DNA of 64,000 bases, taken from NCBI GenBank assembly GCA_965248975.1, contig CBDFKU010000020.1, forward strand, positions 1-64,000. Direction: 5' to 3'. The notes under the pieces were generated by a model. It was not told the DNA's origin and did not search any database. It was given only the letters and a program-made list of their open reading frames with translations. The DNA comes from CBDFKU01 sp965248975 (GTDB taxonomy: Bacteria; Chloroflexota; Dehalococcoidia; Lucifugimonadales; JAGWBF01). The translations under genes were made by a program, and so were the position numbers. Position 1 is the first letter of the stretch. The number at the start of each line of letters is the position of its first letter. This document shows, one piece after another, positions 59,413 through 64,000 of this stretch.

Positions 59413-60270
59413 TCAGGCTTCCTTCTCAGCAACGAAGAGCCAATATCCTATTTTACCATCCCCCACCAGCGTCTTGACCCGCTCAATGAGCGGGAAAGCG
59501 CCGGCTATCAGGTCAGCGATGCCATCCGAGCTCCCTTTTAGGGACAGCAGCACGCGAAACGCGGCCAGCTTGCCGGCCACATCTCCCAGCAGCTTCATGA
59601 CCGAGTCCGAGGCGTCCTGCTCCTGAATCAGGGTCAGCCCGTGGGAGCTCAGGAGCCGGCGATACCCGTCCACGGAAGGAGCGTCGGCCAGGCATAGCAC
59701 CTGCCCCAGGGTGCCGTTCAGCTCTTCGGGCAGGCTGCCGGGCTCAACGGTGACGTCGCTCACCGCGAAACGTCCCCCAGGCCGCAGCAGCCGAGCGACC
59801 TCGGCCACCCCCCGGGGCTTGTCTGGGAACAGGCTCATGGAGCATTCGCAAAGTGCAACATCGAAGGCCCCCGTGCCCAAAGGGAGGCTCTCTCCGTCGG
59901 CGCAAAGGAAGGACACCCTCCCATCCATCCCGCTCTCCCTGGCCCGGGACCTGGCCTCCGCGATTGACCCTCGGCCCAGGTCCGCTCCGATCACCCTGCA
60001 ATGGAAGGACCGGGCCAGGGCCATTGCGCTGGTTCCCCGTCCGCAGGCCAGGTCCAGCACCATGTCGTCCCGCTCGATTCCCGCCAGCTTGCCCAGGCGG
60101 TGGGTGAGGCCCAGGCCGCCGGGGTGAAGGGTCTCCCCCAGGAGCAGGCGCACCGGCTCCAGCTCGTACAGCGCCGAGCAGCAGCTCTTCCTGTCCTGGA
60201 GGTCCAGCGGGAGGCCCTGTACCCCCAGGGACTCGGCCATGCCGGCTATGTCGAACGCCGCCTCAGCCAT
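59413..60270 (-). CDS. SAM-dependent methyltransferase, ArsM-like with conserved Cys
   Basis: 285 residues. Rossmann SAM motifs: MVLDLACGRGTSAMALARSF (motif I) and VIGADLGRGSIAEARSRARE, then LCADGESLPLGTGAFDVALC. The segment CECSMSLFPDKPRGVAEVAR then LLRPGGRFAVSDVTVEPGSL mirrors arsenite methyltransferase (N-C-V-I-N-L-x-P-D-K), and Cys also occurs as C30-C31 (KSCCSALY) and in LGQVLCLADAPSVDGYRRLL. These are the three Cys regions that bind As(III) in ArsM. Substrate could be arsenite, selenite-type or an unrelated thiol-reactive compound; no ars genes are nearby. It overlaps the radical SAM gene by eight bases. Confidence 0.7.
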   Translation of the reverse strand: MAEAAFDIAGMAESLGVQGLPLDLQDRKSCCSALYELEPVRLLLGETLHPGGLGLTHRLGKLAGIERDDMVLDLACGRGTSAMALARSFHCRVIGADLGRGSIAEARSRARESGMDGRVSFLCADGESLPLGTGAFDVALCECSMSLFPDKPRGVAEVARLLRPGGRFAVSDVTVEPGSLPEELNGTLGQVLCLADAPSVDGYRRLLSSHGLTLIQEQDASDSVMKLLGDVAGKLAAFRVLLSLKGSSDGIADLIAGAFPLIERVKTLVGDGKIGYWLFVAEKEA

Positions 60271-61708
60271 CGACGTTTCCCTGGCCCTGCCTGGTGAGCT
60301 TGTCCCTAACGGCCTCCCGGTAGCCCACCGTGTTGTAGGCGCAGAAGGGGATCGCCCGTCCGTCGGGTACCAGTACCGCCACGCAACACTTCATCACTTG
60401 CTTTACGCTGAAGGTGTAGGCGTCGAGGAAGTCCTTGATGCCTATCTGGAACACGTACTTCTTGAGCTCTCGCAGGTCTCCGCCCAAGGCCAAGGGGATC
60501 TCGCAGATCCCGGCGTCGCAGGCCCCCTGGAATAGGCGGGCGGTCTTCTCGGCCCCCGCCACCGCCGAGGCGGACCATAGCCCCTCCAGGGCCGCCTGGA
60601 TGTCGTCGGCGGATGGCACCTTGGGGAAGGCCCGGTTGGTTATGTAGTCCAGGTATTTGTCCACGTCCAGCATGCGAGGCAGGGGTAACACCTCCTCGCC
60701 GTCGGTCAGCACGTAGGAGTTCACCTGGCAGGTCGGGAAGCAGCAGGGCACCGGAACGAAATCCTTGAGGGTGAACAGCCCGTCGGTCTGGTCCACGATG
60801 CCATGGATCACGTCGGGGATGGTCATGCGCTGCATCGGGTCGAACTCGGGATGGCGTCCTACGTGGGTCACCGGCTGCAGCGCAACGCCGCGGACGGCGG
60901 GGTGCTTGAGCCCGAACTTGACTATGGACCCCACTTCGTGCTCGTTGATTCCCCGCTCCACCGCCGCCACCAGTGCCACGTCCAGGTCCGCCTCGGCCAG
61001 GCGGTCCAGGGCCCGCAGCTTCGTCTCCAGCAGGTCCTCGCCCCGGATGGCGCGGTAGGTCTCGTCGGTGAGCCCGTCGAACTGGAGGTAGATGGCCGGC
61101 TTGAGCCTGGCCAGCCCCTCCAGGAAGCGGTCGTCGCGGGCGATGCGAACGCCGTTGGTGTTGATCATCACGTGGCCGATTCCACGGTCCTGGGCCGCCT
61201 GGACCATGTCCAGGATCTGTGGGTGGATCGTCGGCTCCCCGCCGCTGAACTGGACCACCTCGGCGTCGCCCTCCATCTCCACGAACCTGTCCAGCATCCC
61301 CTCCACCTGCTCCATCGTGAGGCTGTAGCCCGGGCCGGCGTTGGCGAAGCACACCGGGCAGTTCAGGTTGCATCCGGTGTTCACCTCGATCAGTGCTAGG
61401 CAGGTGTGCTGCTTGTGCTCGGGGCAGAGGCCGCAGTCCAGGGGGCAACCGTCCACCACCTCTGTGCTGTGCTGGAGGGGCATGGTGCCCGGCTTGTTGA
61501 ACTTGATGGAGTCGACGTACATCTCGGCGTCGGAGCTGATCAGCCCCTCGAACCAGCCGTGCTCCGGACAGCGCTTCCTCATGTATACCTTGTTCTCGCG
61601 GATGATGATCTGGGCGTCGATGACTCGCTTGCACTGAGGACAGATGCTGCGGGTCAGCTCATGGAAGATATAGTCGGCGTCCTGCCTAACGCGCCTCTCA
61701 GTCGCCAT
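60263..61708 (-). CDS. Radical SAM enzyme of the MJ0619/Tes-like family
   Basis: 481 residues. N-terminal Cys pairs (C23-P-Q-C26 and RKRC47PEHGW) resemble a zinc ribbon; then GCPLDCGLCPEHKQHTC (C88, C92, C95, C103) for an extra cluster and the radical-SAM triad C113-NLN-C117-PV-C120 with CFANAGPGYSL after it. The SAM-binding GGE is in FSGGEPTIHP. C-terminal part has further Cys (PCCFPTC, GACDAGIC, KQVMKCCVAVLVPDG, FCAYNTVGY). This layout occurs in MJ0619-like methylases and tetraether lipid synthases (Tes), which join or methylate unactivated carbon. Substrate here is unknown. First gene of the operon with the methyltransferase and the Sec peroxiredoxin. Confidence 0.8.
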   Translation of the reverse strand: MATERRVRQDADYIFHELTRSICPQCKRVIDAQIIIRENKVYMRKRCPEHGWFEGLISSDAEMYVDSIKFNKPGTMPLQHSTEVVDGCPLDCGLCPEHKQHTCLALIEVNTGCNLNCPVCFANAGPGYSLTMEQVEGMLDRFVEMEGDAEVVQFSGGEPTIHPQILDMVQAAQDRGIGHVMINTNGVRIARDDRFLEGLARLKPAIYLQFDGLTDETYRAIRGEDLLETKLRALDRLAEADLDVALVAAVERGINEHEVGSIVKFGLKHPAVRGVALQPVTHVGRHPEFDPMQRMTIPDVIHGIVDQTDGLFTLKDFVPVPCCFPTCQVNSYVLTDGEEVLPLPRMLDVDKYLDYITNRAFPKVPSADDIQAALEGLWSASAVAGAEKTARLFQGACDAGICEIPLALGGDLRELKKYVFQIGIKDFLDAYTFSVKQVMKCCVAVLVPDGRAIPFCAYNTVGYREAVRDKLTRQGQGNVDG

Positions 61709-61890
61709 GTGCTCTCGAACCTCCCCCCGATTAGCCTAGCCCACCAGCCATAAAGATGGCCCTCCAATAGGATGCGCCGCCGCAGCCACCGGTGCAACGG
61801 CCCCGGCCGATATTGGGATAACGCTGACGCTATGATATAGTGGCCTGACCGGCCGGACAAGCTCCCGCCAAAGCCCACTGAGGAGACGTC

Positions 61891-63096
61891 ATGCCCTCTC
61901 AGCCCTCGATGCCCCTGGAAGGCGTAACCGTCCTGGACTGCACCCAGGTGATGGCGGGCCCCTTCTGCACCCTGCTGCTGGCCGACATGGGCGCCGACGT
62001 CATCAAGGTCGAGCGGCCCGATGGCGGCGACGACATGCGCAGAATGGGCCCTCCCTTCATCAAGGGTCGGTCGGGAGCCTTCCTGGCGATGAACCGGAAC
62101 AAGCGCAGCCTGGCCCTGAACCTCAGGTCGGAGGAAGGGCAGGAGGTGTTCAAAGGCCTGGTCGGCGGGGCGGACGTGGTGGTGGAGAACTTCAGGCCTG
62201 GCACCCTGGAGAGGCTCTGCCTGGGTTACCGGGACCTCAAGGAGATAAAACCCTCCCTGGTGTACTGCTCCATCTCCGGCTTCGGCCAGACGGGACCGTA
62301 CCGGCAGCGGGGCGGCTTCGACCTGGTGGCCCAGGGGATGAGCGGGCTGATGAGCATCACCGGGAACCCCGGCGGACCGCCGGTAAAGGTTGGTGTGCCC
62401 ATCACCGACCTGACGGCCGGGATGTACGCCGCTTACGGTGTCCTGGCGGCCTACATACACCGGCTGCGGACGGGAGAGGGCCAGCAGGTGGATACATCCC
62501 TGATGGAGGCGGGCGTCGCCTACACCTTCTGGGAGTCGGCGGTCTACTTCGCCACAGGGCAGATACCCGGACCGCTAGGCTCGGCCCACCGGCTTTCGGC
62601 GCCCTACCAGGCCCTACGGACTAGGGACGCCTATCTGAACCTGGGGGCGGCAACCCAACCGACGTGGGAGGCGGCCTGCCGCGCTATCGGTCGGGAGGAC
62701 CTGATTACAGACCCCCGGTTCGTCACGAGCGGCGACCGCAAGCAACGGGAAGCGGAGCTGGCGGCGCTGCTGGAGGAGACCTTCACCCAAAGGTCGACGG
62801 CGGACTGGCTGGAGGTGCTGGAGGCGGCCGGCGTCCCCTCGGGCCCCATCTACGATATGGAGCAGGTCTACTCCGATCCCCAGGTCTTAGCCCGGGAGAT
62901 GATGGTCGAGCTGGAGGACGAGGACCTGGGCACCCTGAAGAACATCGGCATCCCGCTGAAGCTCTCCCACACCCCGGCCCGCATCCGTCGCCGTGCCCCC
63001 GACCTCGGCGAGCACACCCGGGAGGTCCTGCTGGCGGCGGGCTACTCCGATGGAGACCTGGAGCGGCTCAATGGGGCCGGCGTAGTCGCCTGGTAG
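61891..63096 (+). CDS. CaiB/BaiF family CoA-transferase (class III)
   Basis: 401 residues. Transfers CoA between an acyl-CoA and a free carboxylic acid. N-terminal PLEGVTVLDCTQVMAGPFCT and LLLADMGADVIKVERPDGGD; the catalytic Asp is in GGFDLVAQGMSGLMSITG (near residue 144), and the block PPVKVGVPITDLTAGMYAAY follows. The C-terminal domain has VPSGPIYDMEQVYSDPQVLA. The two domains form an interlocked dimer. The ATG follows GGAGACGTC. Substrate unknown; multiple CaiB copies are common in these catabolically versatile lineages. Divergent from the radical SAM operon. Confidence 0.93.
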   Translation: MPSQPSMPLEGVTVLDCTQVMAGPFCTLLLADMGADVIKVERPDGGDDMRRMGPPFIKGRSGAFLAMNRNKRSLALNLRSEEGQEVFKGLVGGADVVVENFRPGTLERLCLGYRDLKEIKPSLVYCSISGFGQTGPYRQRGGFDLVAQGMSGLMSITGNPGGPPVKVGVPITDLTAGMYAAYGVLAAYIHRLRTGEGQQVDTSLMEAGVAYTFWESAVYFATGQIPGPLGSAHRLSAPYQALRTRDAYLNLGAATQPTWEAACRAIGREDLITDPRFVTSGDRKQREAELAALLEETFTQRSTADWLEVLEAAGVPSGPIYDMEQVYSDPQVLAREMMVELEDEDLGTLKNIGIPLKLSHTPARIRRRAPDLGEHTREVLLAAGYSDGDLERLNGAGVVAW

Positions 63097-63107
63097 GTCC
63101 GCGGCTA

Positions 63108-63653
63108 TCAGGACAGGGTGGAAGCCTGCTCGGGGTCCGGGCCAACCTCCAGGGCCGACAGCACGTGAGCCAGGCCGTGGTAGAAGGTGACGACCACCAG
63201 CAGGTCGATCAGTCCTGAGTCCCCTAGGAGCTCCTGCACCGCGTTATATGTGGGATCCGAGACACGGTTGCTCCGGAGCAGCTCCAGGGCGAACCCGACG
63301 ATCAGGGCATCCTCACCCTCCAGGTCCCGGGGAGCCCGCTTCTCCCGGATGGCGTCGATGATCGCATCGCTCAGGCCCGCCGCCCGCCCCAGGGGCTCCT
63401 GCACGGTCCACACGAAATCGCCGTCGGCCTCCCGTGCCGCCGCCAGTACCGCCAGCTTTTTTATTCGCTCGGGGAGCGGCGTCTCGAACCGCAGATAGGC
63501 TCCCAGTGCTGCCATCCTGGAAGCCACCGCAGGGCTATTGAGGACGGCCTTGAAGGGCCTGTTCATGCCGCCCCGCCTGTTGGCTATTTCGTCGTAGAAG
63601 TGCCGCTGCTCAGAAGGTAGGTCTTCCCGCTCGACGTAAGGTACCCGCGCCAT
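63108..63653 (-). CDS. Carboxymuconolactone decarboxylase-like protein
   Basis: About 181 residues from ATG 63653 (RBS GAAGGGAG). It has the CMD all-helical pattern: RPFKAVLNSPAVASRMAALG, PERIKKLAVLAAAREADGDF, then VWTVQEPLGRAAGLSDAIID, where true AhpD enzymes have E-x-x-x-C-x-x-C-x-x-x-H. Here the C-x-x-C pair is absent, so it is not a disulfide peroxidase. It belongs to the non-AhpD CMD-like group found beside aromatic and carboxylate catabolism genes. It shares a strand with the SnoaL-like gene, ten bases after it. Confidence 0.82.
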   Translation of the reverse strand: MARVPYVEREDLPSEQRHFYDEIANRRGGMNRPFKAVLNSPAVASRMAALGAYLRFETPLPERIKKLAVLAAAREADGDFVWTVQEPLGRAAGLSDAIIDAIREKRAPRDLEGEDALIVGFALELLRSNRVSDPTYNAVQELLGDSGLIDLLVVVTFYHGLAHVLSALEVGPDPEQASTLS

Positions 63654-63663
63654 TGCGCTCCCT

Positions 63664-64000
63664 TCAGCCCGAGGCGTGGTGGTGCACCATCTTCCAGCCG
63701 CCATCGCCACGAACGAATACGTTGGTGGCCTGTACGCCGAAATTGGATGCCCTGCCGTCGACCACGCTGGTGATGTTCTCCACGCAGCAAACCCAGGCAC
63801 AGTCTCCATGCACGATGACCCGGGCGTCGGTGATTGTGAATTGCATCAGGGCCGTGTTCTGGAAGATCCTCTGCCAGCTCTCCCGGATCGGCTCCCAGCC
63901 GGAGATGGGCTGCCAGCCTGGGTGGATACATAGTACCCTGTCGGACGTTTCCCAGGCCTTCTCCATCTCCTGGATGTCCAGGCTGCCAAAGGCATCGTAG
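63664..64000 (-). CDS. SnoaL-like (NTF2 fold) protein, N-terminus beyond window
   Basis: The frame ending at 63664 is open to the right edge of the window. Visible: YDAFGSLDIQEMEKAWETSD, then VLCIHPGWQPISGWEPIRES, the strands AWVCCVENITSV and DGRASNFGVQATNVFVRGDG, and GWKMVHHHASG at the end. This is the SnoaL_3 / SgcJ-like NTF2 family. The HHH-A-S-G C-terminus and the GW-IHPGW pattern are common in it. Function unknown. The N-terminal 15 to 20 residues lie outside the window. Confidence 0.8.
   Translation of the reverse strand, partial: YDAFGSLDIQEMEKAWETSDRVLCIHPGWQPISGWEPIRESWQRIFQNTALMQFTITDARVIVHGDCAWVCCVENITSVVDGRASNFGVQATNVFVRGDGGWKMVHHHASG

Noticed and set aside
1..64000. CRISPR array, rRNA genes, replication origin
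   Set aside because: No regularly spaced direct repeats, no rRNA sequence and no DnaA-box cluster or dnaA gene were seen.

Overview
This is a bacterial chromosome segment of high GC content. The gene set suggests a member of the Chloroflexota, probably Dehalococcoidia or SAR202-like. This is an inference from the mix of a reductive-dehalogenase-like Fe-S protein, inositol phospholipid genes, CaiB/SnoaL/acetamidase/TPP-enzyme catabolic genes and large secreted PKD- and S-layer-like proteins; there is no rRNA here to confirm it. The most notable content is two genes that carry an in-frame TGA exactly where a catalytic cysteine belongs. One is a two-domain glutaredoxin-like protein disulfide oxidoreductase (TGA at 14452-14454). 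The other is a peroxiredoxin-like lipoprotein (TGA at 59149-59151). In both the motif reads U-G-x-C, the frame continues through conserved sequence, and a small hairpin with GGU in its apical loop starts about 15 nt after the TGA, as expected of a bacterial SECIS. I read both as selenoproteins. No selA, selB, selC or selD gene lies in this window.

Layout. 1-5003 (minus) is a giant secreted protein with PKD repeats and an L-type lectin domain; its 5' end is cut off by an insertion sequence and its 3' end runs out of the window. 5004-10400 is a mobile, decaying island. It holds a two-ORF IS3-like element with a frameshifted IS110 element nested inside it, a broken phage terminase small subunit, and a badly decayed IS1182-type element carrying repeated short palindromes. 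10400-11700 holds a degraded UspA gene, a membrane-protein fragment and three tRNA genes (Trp, Arg, Ala). 11800-17900 (minus) is a conserved run: surE, cysK, ribH, the Sec-containing oxidoreductase, a CDP-alcohol phosphatidyltransferase, a PimA-like glycosyltransferase and inositol-1-phosphate synthase. The last three together form a phosphatidylinositol or inositol-glycolipid pathway.

18000-25400 (plus) has lepB, then a Fur/Zur regulator and a zinc ABC importer (znuACB) with palindromic operator candidates between them. These are followed by a His-rich protein, a FixH/YtkA-like protein, a cupredoxin-like lipoprotein and a Cys-rich multi-pass membrane protein. 25400-29100 has two secreted or membrane proteins of unknown function, trxB, a doubly nonsense-mutated hicBA pair and a PEP-mutase/isocitrate-lyase-family enzyme. 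29200-36300 (plus) has an NTF2-like protein, acetamidase, modABC, a TPP enzyme and the dehalogenase-like Fe-S protein.

36400-48300 has a FlK-type thioesterase, an ornithine carbamoyltransferase with altered motifs, an intact hicBA pair, der-plsY-gpsA, a small DUF4258/DUF2283-type pair with an amber codon, hrcA-dnaJ-prmA-rsmE, bioY and two frameshift-ridden genes. 48400-57550 has an S-layer-like 1228-residue protein, rho, pyrG and asnS. 57950-64000 has a Tat-exported dockerin protein, an apparent operon (radical SAM enzyme, ArsM-like methyltransferase, Sec peroxiredoxin), a CaiB-type CoA-transferase, a carboxymuconolactone-decarboxylase-like protein and a partial SnoaL-like gene.

The two proposed selenoproteins, thioredoxin reductase and zinc/copper handling genes suggest a cell that invests in thiol/selenol redox control. 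Many pseudogenes and IS remnants suggest ongoing decay of accessory DNA, though some frameshifts could be sequencing errors.
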